Shown here: positions 9,484-18,742 of the stretch, piece after piece
Numbering within the stretch: the stretch's first letter is position 1
Layout: the number at the start of each line of letters is the position of its first letter
From: Sulfurimicrobium sp963779055
GTDB lineage: Bacteria > Pseudomonadota > Gammaproteobacteria > Burkholderiales > Sulfuricellaceae
Reading direction: 5' to 3'
DNA length: 64,000 nucleotides
Assembly (NCBI GenBank): GCA_963779055.1
Contig: CAVZWN010000002.1
Location: 310,001-374,000, forward strand
Translations under genes and position numbers: made by a program
The notes under the pieces: generated by a model
Told to the model about the DNA's origin: nothing
Database searches by the model: none
Seen by the model: the letters and a program-made list of their open reading frames with translations, nothing else

Positions 9484-10395
9484 ATGGAAAAATTTGTAGC
9501 CGGATTCGCTCTGGCTGATGTGAACGGCTTGTTGCAGTTTTCCCGGTCCGCTATTCATATTCTGCTTATTCTGATCCTTGCCTGGCTGTTGCTGAGGCTG
9601 TCCGGCAAGGCTATCCGGTTGTTGAAGGAATATTTGCGCGGGAATGCCGATAATAACCTGGAAGAACTGAAGCGTATCGAAACCCTGAGCCGGGTGTTCC
9701 GTTATGCCACTTCCGTGGCCATTTATGTGGTTGCCGGCATGGTGGTTCTAAGCGAGCTGGGTATTTCCATCGCGCCTATTCTGGCGACAGCCGGTGTGCT
9801 TGGCATCGCGATTGGTTTCGGCGCACAAAACCTGATCAAGGATTATTTCAACGGTTTCTTCATGCTGCTGGAAAATCAGGTCCGGCAGGGTGACGTGGTG
9901 GAAGCGGGCGGCAAGGGCGGACTGGTCGAAGAGATCACCCTGCGCCATATCCGGATGCGCGACTACGACGGCAACGTTCATTTTATCCCCAACGGCATTG
10001 TCACCACCGTCACCAATATGAGTCGCGGGTTCGCCTATTCTGTCATCGATGTCGGGGTGGCCTATCGTGAGAACCTGGACGAGGTGATGCAACTCATGCG
10101 CCAGGCCGGTGAAGAATTACGCGAGGATGAGGCTTTCAGCGGGAAGATTCTGGAAGCGATGGAAATGGCTGGCGTGGACCGGTGGGAAAATTCGGCGGTG
10201 ATCCTGCGTTGCCGCTTCAAGGTGCTGCCTCTGGAGCAATGGGGCGTGCGCCGGGAATATCTGCACCGGCTGAAGCAGGTTTTTGACCGTCATGGTATCG
10301 AGATCCCGTACCCCCACCTGACCATTTATGCCGGTCAGGCCAAGGATGGTACGGCGCCACCCCTGCACATTGCCCGGCAAAGCGGCGCAACATAG
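9484..10395 (+). CDS. Small-conductance mechanosensitive channel, MscS family
   Basis: A 303-residue inner-membrane channel that opens on membrane tension to release solutes during osmotic downshift. Three N-terminal helices are visible; the third, pore-lining one is GVLGIAIGFGAQNLIKDYF followed by the conserved linker around QVRQGDVVE. A beta domain (DGNVHFIPNG) and a C-terminal alpha/beta domain (about 180-280) complete the normal MscS layout. An AAGAGG ribosome site precedes the ATG. It converges on the potassium-channel gene with only 10 bases between stops. Confidence 0.92.
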   Translation: MEKFVAGFALADVNGLLQFSRSAIHILLILILAWLLLRLSGKAIRLLKEYLRGNADNNLEELKRIETLSRVFRYATSVAIYVVAGMVVLSELGISIAPILATAGVLGIAIGFGAQNLIKDYFNGFFMLLENQVRQGDVVEAGGKGGLVEEITLRHIRMRDYDGNVHFIPNGIVTTVTNMSRGFAYSVIDVGVAYRENLDEVMQLMRQAGEELREDEAFSGKILEAMEMAGVDRWENSAVILRCRFKVLPLEQWGVRREYLHRLKQVFDRHGIEIPYPHLTIYAGQAKDGTAPPLHIARQSGAT

Positions 10396-10405
10396 GGTAC
10401 GCCTG

Positions 10406-12136
10406 TCAGGGCTTGGGCGCCACGGCATCCGTCTTTTCCGGGTGATCTTTTTCGCGCTTGAGCCAGCGCCAGAGCGTGCTGCTGGCGCGCTCCTCGCCGG
10501 AATAGAGATAATCGAATACGTTATGGTTCTTCGCAATCCATTCCATTTGCTGGGCTGCTCCGAAGTGTCCGCAAAACAGGATGTGGTCGCCTCGCTGCAG
10601 CATTTCACCGTTGTCCGGCAACATGATCTTATCTTCGCCGCGTTTGATCAGTAGCGCAATGCATGGGAGGCACTCATCCCGGTTGCGCGGGTCGCGGCAA
10701 AGGTCGGCGATACTGGGCCGCCGGCCTCTTGCGATTCCGGCATACAAGGCGGGTGAGGCGGCGGGCGTAATTTCCAGCATCCAGGTCTGCGGGACCTCGT
10801 CGCCAGAGATGCCGCCGATTCGGCTTACCAGCTGGTTTGCCCATTCATTGGAATTTCGCCAGGCCTCCTGAAGAAAATCCGCCAGGAGCGGCGTGGTGGT
10901 GAGCGCGAAAATCTTGTTGGCAATGACGGTGCCGCGTTTCATGGTCAGGTCCAGCCGGGCTGCCTTGAACGTAATGCTGTTCTGATGCTGGTTCTGACGT
11001 GCAACCATGAAAAGACTGGGCTTGAGCTCATGGGCCGTCATGATGATGGAAAGATTGTTCGCATCGTTGTCGGTACCTGCCACGATGCCGACCGCGCCCT
11101 TGATCCCGGCTTCGAGCAGCGTGACGGCTTCCGCGCCGGACCCGCAGACGGTACCAGGCGGCGCCTGGGTAATTTCGGGCAGGGCTTCGATAACGGTCAC
11201 CTGGACGCCCTCCGCAACCAGTTTCTCATACACCGCCTTGCCGAATCGCCCGTATCCGCACAGAACCCAGCGCCCATGGGGCGGAAACAGGGGTTCGCGC
11301 AGCGGCTCATGCGGCACCGCAGTCATCCACTCATACAGCAGGAACATGCCGGGGGAGTGAAGCGCAAGAGCGAGGCGCCCGGCAAAGGTGTCGAAGGGGT
11401 TGAGTACCTGGTCGGTGCCGAAAGAAAGCATATTGGCTTCGACCGCATGTGACTCGGCCCGCGCAACTGTGACAACGCGGGGGCGGAGCAGTTTGGCGGT
11501 AATCGCGACGTTGAGATTGACGGCATCTACATTGGTCAGTGCGATCACGCCAGCGCAGTTAGGGCGGTTCAGTCCTGCCATCACCAGAATCTCCGGTTCG
11601 GAGGCGTCGGCGCAAAGCCCGGGTACGGGCATTCCCAGGTCTTCCAGCTCCAGTGCAATGATGCGGCTCTGGTCGACCTCGATCACCACCGAACGGTAGC
11701 CGGCTTCGGACAGGGCGCGTACCAGCGTGCTGCCGGTGTCGCCGTAGCCGCACACCAGGTAGAAGGGCTCGGTAATCAGGTTGACCGCCCGGCGAAAGGC
11801 GTTCACCCGCAGCGTTGACTGGAAAGCCGGGTCTTGCAGGAGCGACAGGGCTGCACCAATGCCATACAGCCAGGCGAAAACAGTGCCATAGATGCTGGCC
11901 GTGGCCCAGAGGCGCTGTGCGTCGGTAAATGGGTAGGGAATTTCGCCGAAACCGATGGTGGTGCCCATGAAACTGACAAAGTAAAAGGCATGGAAGAAAC
12001 TCATGTCCCATGAATTGCCCTGATCGTCCATACCGGGAATCAGAACAAAACCCAGAATTGACACGGAATACACGCATACCAGCACAATCAGCGGCACATG
12101 AATGCGCCGCAGCAGAACGTACACGAGATTGTGCAT
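10406..12136 (-). CDS. Two-helix potassium channel fused to two RCK/TrkA-N domains
   Basis: A 576-residue ligand-gated ion-channel-like protein. TM1 (about 13-34), a pore loop and TM2 (about 75-100) come first, then RCK domain 1 with the Rossmann motif CGYGDTGSTLV, RCK domain 2 with CGYGRFGKAVYE, and a TrkA-C-like region near the end (CLPCIALLIKRGEDK). The selectivity filter reads TTIGFGE rather than the usual TVGYGD, which could alter selectivity. RCK domains sense Ca2+, nucleotides or pH. The small membrane gene at 12157 lies 20 bases upstream and probably shares its transcript. Confidence 0.88.
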   Translation of the reverse strand: MHNLVYVLLRRIHVPLIVLVCVYSVSILGFVLIPGMDDQGNSWDMSFFHAFYFVSFMGTTIGFGEIPYPFTDAQRLWATASIYGTVFAWLYGIGAALSLLQDPAFQSTLRVNAFRRAVNLITEPFYLVCGYGDTGSTLVRALSEAGYRSVVIEVDQSRIIALELEDLGMPVPGLCADASEPEILVMAGLNRPNCAGVIALTNVDAVNLNVAITAKLLRPRVVTVARAESHAVEANMLSFGTDQVLNPFDTFAGRLALALHSPGMFLLYEWMTAVPHEPLREPLFPPHGRWVLCGYGRFGKAVYEKLVAEGVQVTVIEALPEITQAPPGTVCGSGAEAVTLLEAGIKGAVGIVAGTDNDANNLSIIMTAHELKPSLFMVARQNQHQNSITFKAARLDLTMKRGTVIANKIFALTTTPLLADFLQEAWRNSNEWANQLVSRIGGISGDEVPQTWMLEITPAASPALYAGIARGRRPSIADLCRDPRNRDECLPCIALLIKRGEDKIMLPDNGEMLQRGDHILFCGHFGAAQQMEWIAKNHNVFDYLYSGEERASSTLWRWLKREKDHPEKTDAVAPKP

Positions 12137-12156
12137 GGCTGGCCCTTTCTGGCCGG

Positions 12157-12540
12157 TCAGCGGCGCACCGCGATGGTTTCAGCCACCAGCAGGATAACGG
12201 AAGTGATATTGGCCAGCAGGGCGCCGCCAGACAGGGAGACGATGATCGCCGTGATATGAGGCGTCAGCCCAGTATGGGTGACATGCTCCGCCACCGCCCA
12301 TACCAGTGCTGCCGCGATCAGCTGCAAATCAGCGACCAGGCTGGTGGCCAGCAGCACAGCACCGAGATGGGTGCGATCGCCGAATTTCAGGATGGTGGCG
12401 ATCAGGCTGACGACGATGGCCGCAAACAGCTCATAAACGCTGTGGTGAACCGGATTGTCGATGCTGCCAAGGAAAAATCCAAAATTCAGGGTCAGTGCCA
12501 GAACAATAAAAAAAGCGAAAATCACTTTTTCAAGATTCAT
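12157..12540 (-). CDS. Small four-helix membrane protein, DUF6394-like
   Basis: A 127-residue hydrophobic protein with about four membrane helices and few charges. I recognise the general type (small proteins encoded beside RCK channels) but not an established function. It is the first gene of a two-gene unit with the potassium channel, so an accessory role to that channel is a reasonable guess. The ATG at 12540 is directly followed by the basic-then-hydrophobic start MNLEKVIFAFFIV. Confidence 0.7.
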   Translation of the reverse strand: MNLEKVIFAFFIVLALTLNFGFFLGSIDNPVHHSVYELFAAIVVSLIATILKFGDRTHLGAVLLATSLVADLQLIAAALVWAVAEHVTHTGLTPHITAIIVSLSGGALLANITSVILLVAETIAVRR

Positions 12541-12733
12541 TTTTATTTTCCCCTGTTAAATTTCTTCAGATTTGATTCTAGCCTAATTTGTCATCGATCT
12601 GTATTGGATGCCGGGAATGATATTAACCTGGCTGAAAAAGGCTTGAGGAATACATGAAAATTGGGCACAGTACAAAGCTGTATTTAACGAATGTACCGGC
12701 AATCTTTTGGAAAACGAAATCATCCGGAATACT

Positions 12734-13270
12734 ATGGATTCTGTTCAGGAATCCGGCTTACGTGAAAAATCGCTGGAAGCGCTGAAAAAATTCCGTCAAA
12801 TTTTCAGTTCGGCACAACATCATTTTCGCCGGGTCGAGGACCAGTGCGGATTGAGCGGTGCCCAGCTGTGGGTGTTGAGGGAGGTTGCCGAGCACCCAGG
12901 GCAACGGGTTTCCGATCTTGCCCGGGCCATGTCCGTACATCTGTCAACGGCAAGCAATTTGCTCGACAAGTTAACGAAACGCAAACTGATCCGGCGCGAG
13001 CGTAATGACCCCGACCAGCGGATTGTCCGCCTGTTTCTCACTGAAGAAGGGGCGCGGATTGTGGCCAGCGCGCCTGGTCCGGCGCGTGGCGTACTTCCTG
13101 ACGCGCTCAATCGCCTGCCGGATGAGTCGCTGGATAGCCTGAACAGAAGCCTTGCCCTGTTGCTCGATGCGATCGAGGGGGAGAACAAGGAGGCTGCCAT
13201 GAAACCGCTTTCAGATCTGATCCCTCCCGATTTGCAACTTGAAAAGGCAGCGGGAGAAGTTAAAACCTGA
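12734..13270 (+). CDS. MarR-family transcriptional regulator
   Basis: A 178-residue winged-helix DNA-binding protein. The core helix-turn-helix spans about 50-110 (RVSDLARAMSVHLSTASNLL) followed by a wing with ERNDPDQRIVRLFLTEEG, the characteristic MarR beta hairpin. Long N- and C-terminal helices would form the dimer. Start set at the ATG MDSVQ; a TTG at 12707 would add nine residues. Ligand and targets are unknown; the downstream cNMP/CBS/DUF294 gene in the same direction is a possible partner, 90 bases away. Confidence 0.88.
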   Translation: MDSVQESGLREKSLEALKKFRQIFSSAQHHFRRVEDQCGLSGAQLWVLREVAEHPGQRVSDLARAMSVHLSTASNLLDKLTKRKLIRRERNDPDQRIVRLFLTEEGARIVASAPGPARGVLPDALNRLPDESLDSLNRSLALLLDAIEGENKEAAMKPLSDLIPPDLQLEKAAGEVKT

Positions 13271-13360
13271 AGCGGCTTTTTACTGGTTTGCGCATCCGGA
13301 ATCTTGCTGAAATCTGTTTGCCGGAACCGCGATCATTTACTGCTTTCCCGAGAGGATGCC

Positions 13361-15262
13361 ATGACTCAAACAAGCGCCCAGCCCAGTGCCCTGATTCTCG
13401 CCACGATTGATCACCTGACCCGTTTTGCCCCGTTCGACCGTATGGAACGCGAAAATCTGGAGTGGTTTGCTGCGCGACTGGAGACAGCTTATTACGCCAA
13501 AGGGGAGGTTTTGCTCTCGCCAGAGCAGGGCGAGGCGCACAAGTTCTTCCTGATCAAGCAGGGTGTGGTGCAAGGGGAGCAGGGCGTTGCTCTGGCCCAG
13601 GAAGATGCTGCATGGCTGGAGCTGCACGAGGGCGAATGTTTTCCGCTCGGTGCGCTGCTTTCCAGGCGCCCCGTCACCAGCGTATACCGGGCACGGGAAG
13701 ACGTCTTCTGTTATGAGCTCAGCGCGGCGGACTTCATGACCCTGACCCACAAGAGCGAGGCGTTTCACGATTTCTGCACACGCCGCATTGCGAATCTGCT
13801 GGAGCAGTCCAAGCATATCATTCAGGCGCAGTATTCCCAGTCCAGTTCCGAGCAGCAATCCATGTCCAGTCCGCTCTCTGCCATCATCCGGCGTGAGCCT
13901 GTCGCCTGTCTTCCCGAAACGCCGCTGCGCGAAGTGCTGGAAACCATGCATCATCACAGCATCGGGTCCATGATTGCAGTCGATGCCAATCACAAGCCGG
14001 TGGGTATTTTTACGCTTCACGATGTGCTTTCCCGCGTCACCTTGCCCGGACTGAGTCTGGATACGCCGCTGGCCAGCGTCATGAGCGCGGACCCTTTTAC
14101 CCTGCCGCCTCACGCCCTGGTCCATGAGGCTGCGCTGGCGATGGCGAAACACGGGTTCAGGCACATCCTGATGGTGGAAAATGGCCGCCTCAAGGGCCTG
14201 GTTTCAGAGAAAGACCTGTTCAGTCTGCAACGGGTCGGCTTGCGACAGATCAGCGGCGCCATCCGCAATGCCGAGCGGATCGAATGCCTGCAGCAGTCGG
14301 CGCAGGATATCCGCGAGCTGGCCCATAACATGCTGGCGCAGGGCGTTGCCGCAGAACAGCTGACCCAGATCATTTCCACCCTGAACGATTTGCTTACTTG
14401 CCGCATTATCGAGCTGGAGTTGCGTGACAATCCGCTGGACGACATTGAATTCTGCTGGCTGGCGCTCGGTTCCGAAGGCAGGGTCGAACAGACCCTGAAT
14501 ACCGACCAGGACAATGGCCTCATTTTCAGCGTGCCGCCGGGCAGCACCGCCGAAGAGGTGCGCCTTCGCCTGCTGCCCTTTGCCAGGCGCGTCAACAATG
14601 CGCTGGATGCCTGTGGCTTCCCCTTGTGCGGCGGCGAGATCATGGCGTCGAATCCAAAATGGTGCCTTTCCCTCGGCGAATGGCAGAATACCTTCGACAA
14701 GTGGATCTACCATGGGGCGCCGATGGATCTGCTTCATTCCACCATTTTTTTCGATTTCCGCCCGCTGTTCGGCGCCGGATCTCTGGCTGTGTCGCTGCGT
14801 GAGTGGCTGAGCGCCGAGGCGCGCAAAAACAGCCGCTTCCTGCACCAGCTGGCGGTCAATGCCCTGAGGAACCGCCCGCCGCTGGGCATGGTGCGCGACT
14901 TTGTCATCGGCGAGGGGCATACCCTCGACCTCAAGCTCAACGGCATCACCCCTTTCGTCGATGCGGCCCGTATTTTCAGCCTGGCACATGGCGTCACGGA
15001 TACCAATACCCTGCAACGGTTGCGCGAGATTGCCGAACCTCTCCGCATCAAGCCGCATGACGCCGAAGCTTACGGCGATGCTTTCCTGTTCATCCAGCTC
15101 TTGCGCCTGCGCCTGCATCACGAGCAGACCCAGCGTGGCGAGAAACTGACCAACAGGGTAGATCCGGACAATCTTAACAGTCTCGATCAGCGCATCCTGA
15201 AGGAAGCTTTTCGCCAGGCGCGCAAGTTGCAGACCAAGCTGGGGCTGGATTACCAGGTATGA
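13361..15262 (+). CDS. cNMP-binding / CBS-pair / DUF294 putative nucleotidyltransferase
   Basis: A 633-residue cytoplasmic signalling protein. Order: a cyclic-nucleotide-binding-like beta roll (about 20-140), a CBS pair (about 175-295), then a GlnD-like DUF294 nucleotidyltransferase domain with LGSEGRVEQTLNTDQDN and a C-terminal helical DUF294_C region (about 490-630). The GSxGR and DxD motifs suggest an active nucleotidyltransferase. The stop overlaps the exonuclease start by 4 bases, and this pairing with a DnaQ-like exonuclease recurs in proteobacteria. The substrate is unknown. Start chosen at MTQTSAQ after GAGAGGATGCC. Confidence 0.88.
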   Translation: MTQTSAQPSALILATIDHLTRFAPFDRMERENLEWFAARLETAYYAKGEVLLSPEQGEAHKFFLIKQGVVQGEQGVALAQEDAAWLELHEGECFPLGALLSRRPVTSVYRAREDVFCYELSAADFMTLTHKSEAFHDFCTRRIANLLEQSKHIIQAQYSQSSSEQQSMSSPLSAIIRREPVACLPETPLREVLETMHHHSIGSMIAVDANHKPVGIFTLHDVLSRVTLPGLSLDTPLASVMSADPFTLPPHALVHEAALAMAKHGFRHILMVENGRLKGLVSEKDLFSLQRVGLRQISGAIRNAERIECLQQSAQDIRELAHNMLAQGVAAEQLTQIISTLNDLLTCRIIELELRDNPLDDIEFCWLALGSEGRVEQTLNTDQDNGLIFSVPPGSTAEEVRLRLLPFARRVNNALDACGFPLCGGEIMASNPKWCLSLGEWQNTFDKWIYHGAPMDLLHSTIFFDFRPLFGAGSLAVSLREWLSAEARKNSRFLHQLAVNALRNRPPLGMVRDFVIGEGHTLDLKLNGITPFVDAARIFSLAHGVTDTNTLQRLREIAEPLRIKPHDAEAYGDAFLFIQLLRLRLHHEQTQRGEKLTNRVDPDNLNSLDQRILKEAFRQARKLQTKLGLDYQV

Positions 15263-15966
15263 GCTGGATGACCCGACTGTTTGGCGCCAGTCCACCGCTG
15301 ACAGATGTCCAGCGGGAGCGCCTGCGCGCCTGGCGGGCCTTGCCTGTCCCGGATGCCCGCCAACCCCTTGCGGCAAGCCGGCTGGTTGTGGTGGATGTCG
15401 AGAGCAGCGGACTCAACGTGCGCAAGGATCACCTCATTGCGATTGGTGCGGTAGCCGTGGTTAACGGCAATATCATTCTGGCCGACAGCCTGGATATGGT
15501 CCTGCAGCAAAGCCGGATTAGCGAAAAGGACAACATCCTGATTCATGGCATCGGCGGCGAGGCGCAGCGCCTGGGCATGCTTCCAGCTGAGGCGCTGCTG
15601 GCCTTTCTGGAATTCCTGGGCAAGTCTCCGCTCGTCGCTTTTCATGTTGCCTTCGATCAGGCCATGATCGGCGGCGCCATGAAGGCGCATCTTGGCTTCC
15701 GGTTCCAGCATGCCTGGGCTGATCTGGCCTATGTCGCTCCGGCCTTATATCCGCATCTGGCGCGCAGTTACCGCTCTCTCGATCAGTGGATGGGGTTTTT
15801 CAGGATCGGCAATTACGCCCGTCATAGCGCCCTGGCCGATGCCATGGCTACTGCCGAACTGCTGCTTGCCTTGCGGCCCCAGCTGGAAATGCGGCAAGCA
15901 ACGAGTTTTCAGGGGTTGCGTGATATGGAACGTGAGCGCCGCCATCAGACGCATCCGGCGGGATAG
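15259..15966 (+). CDS. DnaQ-like 3'-5' exonuclease
   Basis: A 235-residue DEDD-superfamily exonuclease. Exo I is VVDVESSGLNV (Asp-X-Glu), Exo II lies in AFHVAFDQAM, and Exo III is HSALADAMATAEL (His and Asp five residues apart), giving a DEDDh-type active site. It is translationally coupled to the DUF294 protein by an ATGA overlap. Its substrate may be DNA or a small RNA; it lacks polymerase III partner features, so I do not call it DnaQ. A strong hairpin terminator follows. Confidence 0.88.
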   Translation: MSWMTRLFGASPPLTDVQRERLRAWRALPVPDARQPLAASRLVVVDVESSGLNVRKDHLIAIGAVAVVNGNIILADSLDMVLQQSRISEKDNILIHGIGGEAQRLGMLPAEALLAFLEFLGKSPLVAFHVAFDQAMIGGAMKAHLGFRFQHAWADLAYVAPALYPHLARSYRSLDQWMGFFRIGNYARHSALADAMATAELLLALRPQLEMRQATSFQGLRDMERERRHQTHPAG

Positions 15967-15982
15967 TGGTATTTGCGGCAAC

Positions 15983-16010
15983 AAAAAACCCTGCCGAAGC
16001 AGGGTTTTTT
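15983..16010. terminator. Bidirectional rho-independent terminator
   Basis: Six A, a stem CCCTGC / GCAGGG with loop CGAA, then six T. The symmetric A and T tracts let it end both the exonuclease transcript and the convergent symporter transcript. Confidence 0.9.
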
Positions 16011-16030
16011 GCATTCCGGGGTAATCCGGA

Positions 16031-17842
16031 TTAGTGCGACTGGGCCGTTCCGGCGCCGCGCGGGTAGCGGATGTCTTCCACCAGGTGCTGGATGTGATCC
16101 GGGCACGGGGCGGTCATCTTCATGACGATGAACGCAACGGCAAAGTTTAGCAGCATGCCGATGACGCCGATCCCTTCCGGCGAGATGCCGAACAGCCACT
16201 GGCTGTCAGGCACCTTGTCCATGCCCAGCAGCACATCGCGCTTGAAGTACACGATGTACGTCATGGTGAAGATCAGGCCTGTGAGCATGCCGGCGATGGC
16301 GCCACCCCGGTTCATCTTCTTGCTGAAGATACCCAGTACGATGGTCGGGAACAGCGATGCGCAGGCGAGACCGAAGGCGAACGCCACCACCTGGGCAACG
16401 AAGCCCGGCGGGTTGTAGCCCAGGTAGCCGGCGATCATCACTGCCACGGCGGCTGCGATACGGCCCGCCATCAGCTCGCCCTTTTCGGAAATGTTCTTGG
16501 CGAACACGCCCTTGAGCAGGTCATGCGAGATGGAGGAGGAGATCACCAGTAGCAGGCCGGCGGCGGTGGACAGCGCGGCGGCGATACCACCAGCGGCGAT
16601 CAGGGCGATCACCCAGTCGGGCAGGCCGGCAATCTCGGGGTTGGCCAGCACCATGATGTCGCGGTCGACCGTGCCATCGAACTTACCCTTTTTGTCAGAG
16701 CCCAGTTCGTTGCCCTTCCAGCCAGCAGCCTCGGCCTTGGCCAGGAAGGCCTCGTCCTTGCTCTTTTCGTTATAGTACTGGATGCGGCCGTCGCCGTTCT
16801 TGTCTTCCCACTTGATCAGGCCGGTCTTTTCCCAACGTTTCATCCACTCAGGACGGGACTCGCCCTGGATACTGGCCTCAGGTGCAAACACGTCACTACC
16901 TGTTGCCACTGCGGTGTTTACCGTAGCGTGCAGGTTGTAGCGGGCCATGGCACCAACTGCCGGAGCAGCGGTGTAGAGAATGGCGATGAAGACCAGAGCC
17001 CAGCCTGCGGACAGGCGTGCATCATGCACCTTGGGTACCGTGAAGAAACGCACGATCACGTGCGGCAGACCGGCAGTACCCGCCATCAGTGCCAAAGTGA
17101 TACAGAACACGTCGATCATGCTCTTGTTGCCCGAGGTGTAAGCGGCGAAGCCCAGATCGGTCACGGTCTTGTTCAGCTTGTCGAGGAAGTACATGTCACC
17201 GGTATGGCCGCCCAGACCCAGCTGGGGCAGCGGGTTGCCGGAGATCTGCAAGGAGATGAACACCGCCGGAATGGTGTAGGCGAAGATCAGCACGCAGTAC
17301 TGCGCTACCTGTGTGTAGGTGATGCCCTTCATGCCCCCCAGCACCGCGTAGAAGAACACCAGGCCCATGCCGATGATCAGGCCGGTGGTGATGTCCACTT
17401 CGAGGAAGCGGGAGAACACGATTCCGACACCGCGCATCTGGCCAGCAACATAAGTGAAGGAGATGAAGATCAGGCAGATCACTGCCACGATACGCGCGGT
17501 CTGCGAGTAATACCGGTCGCCGATGAACTGGGGCACGGTGAACTTGCCGAATTTGCGCAGGTACGGGGCCAACAGAACGGCCAGCAGGACATAGCCGCCA
17601 GTCCAGCCCATCAGGTAGACGGAACCGCCGTAGCCGAGGAAGGCAATCAGGCCGGCCATCGAGATAAACGAGGCGGCAGACATCCAGTCCGCGCCGGTTG
17701 CCATGCCGTTGACGATAGGGTGAACACCGCCACCAGCGACGTAGAACTCCTTGGTGGTGCCCGCGCGGGCCCAGATGGCGATGCCGATGTAGAGGGCGAA
17801 TGACAGGCCCACCACGACGTAAGTCAGTGTTTTCAGATCCAT
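16031..17842 (-). CDS. Sodium:solute symporter, DUF4212-partnered (VC_2705-like) large subunit
   Basis: A 603-residue SSS-family transporter, likely for acetate or another small carboxylate, with about 13 membrane helices. A hydrophilic loop at about 320-400 is an insert compared with ActP or PutP; it holds an EF-hand-like segment DKNGDGRIQYYNE at 347-359. The companion small subunit (DUF4212) lies 12 bases upstream in the same direction, the standard arrangement of this subfamily. The C-terminus is short and proline-poor, with no kinase extension. Substrate is inferred from family only. Confidence 0.88.
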   Translation of the reverse strand: MDLKTLTYVVVGLSFALYIGIAIWARAGTTKEFYVAGGGVHPIVNGMATGADWMSAASFISMAGLIAFLGYGGSVYLMGWTGGYVLLAVLLAPYLRKFGKFTVPQFIGDRYYSQTARIVAVICLIFISFTYVAGQMRGVGIVFSRFLEVDITTGLIIGMGLVFFYAVLGGMKGITYTQVAQYCVLIFAYTIPAVFISLQISGNPLPQLGLGGHTGDMYFLDKLNKTVTDLGFAAYTSGNKSMIDVFCITLALMAGTAGLPHVIVRFFTVPKVHDARLSAGWALVFIAILYTAAPAVGAMARYNLHATVNTAVATGSDVFAPEASIQGESRPEWMKRWEKTGLIKWEDKNGDGRIQYYNEKSKDEAFLAKAEAAGWKGNELGSDKKGKFDGTVDRDIMVLANPEIAGLPDWVIALIAAGGIAAALSTAAGLLLVISSSISHDLLKGVFAKNISEKGELMAGRIAAAVAVMIAGYLGYNPPGFVAQVVAFAFGLACASLFPTIVLGIFSKKMNRGGAIAGMLTGLIFTMTYIVYFKRDVLLGMDKVPDSQWLFGISPEGIGVIGMLLNFAVAFIVMKMTAPCPDHIQHLVEDIRYPRGAGTAQSH

Positions 17843-17854
17843 GTTGTTTTCCCC

Positions 17855-18121
17855 TTAGTCTTCGTGCACGTCATGTTCGCGGTCGATCTTGTCCATACGC
17901 CTGGCGTACCAGAAAATCAGGCCGACAAAGACGAAGATGGAACCCTGCTGGGCAAACCAGAAGCCCAGGGGATAGCCGCCGAGATGAATGCTATCAAGCG
18001 CATCGCGGAACAGGATGCCGGCACCAAAGGAAACGATGAACCAGATGATAAGGGTTGTGACCAGGAGCTTGAGTGTGGCGCTCCAATAGGCCTTGGGATC
18101 AAAGCTTGGTGAATTGGACAT
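17855..18121 (-). CDS. DUF4212 small subunit of sodium:solute symporter
   Basis: An 88-residue membrane protein with two hydrophobic helices (about 17-37 and 50-72) separated by GGYPLGFWFAQQGS, the DUF4212 signature. It opens the two-gene operon with the large SSS subunit. Its ATG at 18121 follows a GAGGGGG ribosome site. The known role is as a partner of this symporter subclass; the mechanism is not established. Confidence 0.88.
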   Translation of the reverse strand: MSNSPSFDPKAYWSATLKLLVTTLIIWFIVSFGAGILFRDALDSIHLGGYPLGFWFAQQGSIFVFVGLIFWYARRMDKIDREHDVHED

Positions 18122-18366
18122 TTTTCCCCCTCAGGAAAGAAGTTGTTTTCGATCAATTTTTAATTACGCTCTGTTTGCTATTGGCTGCAAACTTTGAGCG
18201 GCCAGTCTACACCGCAAAATAATCCGCTGGCAATGTTTCTTTCGGCTCTGGAAGCCGCTGTCAGGTTAGTTAACCGAGAAAATCGCTACCGGCGGCGCGA
18301 TACCGAAAATAAGATCAGGTGCGCATAAATGCGTAATTTGGGTCGGGGTGAGATATGGCGGATTGG

Positions 18367-18390
18367 CCGGGCTTGTATATACAAGCCCGG
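18367..18390. repeat. Perfect 24-bp palindrome downstream of the small membrane gene
   Basis: The segment is its own reverse complement over 24 bases, centred on TATA, with GC-rich ends (CCGGGC / GCCCGG). It begins 7 bases after the stop of the minus-strand gene at 18398. It has no U-tract on either strand, so it is either a weak terminator or RNA 3'-end stabiliser, or a binding site for a dimeric regulator. The remaining 18122-18397 region shows no gene. Confidence 0.6.
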
Positions 18391-18397
18391 TTGCAAA

Positions 18398-18736
18398 TCA
18401 GGGAGAGAGTCGCTTCGCACGCTGGGAAGCCAGTTGCAACATGAAGTAATAGGTCCACAGGATAAAAGCCGCCAAGCCCATCCATAGCGTCAACTCCAGC
18501 CCCAGCAGCAGAACGGAAACGCCCACCCCCAGCAGGCCGGCGCCGCAAAGCATATTCACTGCCAGGACGAAATTCGCCCATGACTGGCCCTTGCCGATTT
18601 TCCTGCCGCGCCAGTCGGCTATGTAACGATCGTCCTTGCGCACGGCAATACCCCAGGCGCGAAAAAACATCCCGCCAGCCATGAGAAAAACACCCAGAAA
18701 CATCAGGCGGATCAGCCACATAAACCAAATTTCCAT
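18398..18736 (-). CDS. Small integral membrane protein of unknown function
   Basis: A 112-residue protein with about three hydrophobic segments (7-27, 53-75 and 80-100) separated by a basic hydrophilic loop (RKDDRYIADWRGRKIGKG). I do not recognise the family. It starts 6 bases after the TauD-like gene stop and is probably co-transcribed with it. A 24-bp palindrome follows its stop. Confidence 0.6.
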   Translation of the reverse strand: MEIWFMWLIRLMFLGVFLMAGGMFFRAWGIAVRKDDRYIADWRGRKIGKGQSWANFVLAVNMLCGAGLLGVGVSVLLLGLELTLWMGLAAFILWTYYFMLQLASQRAKRLSP

Positions 18737-18742
18737 CCTGCT

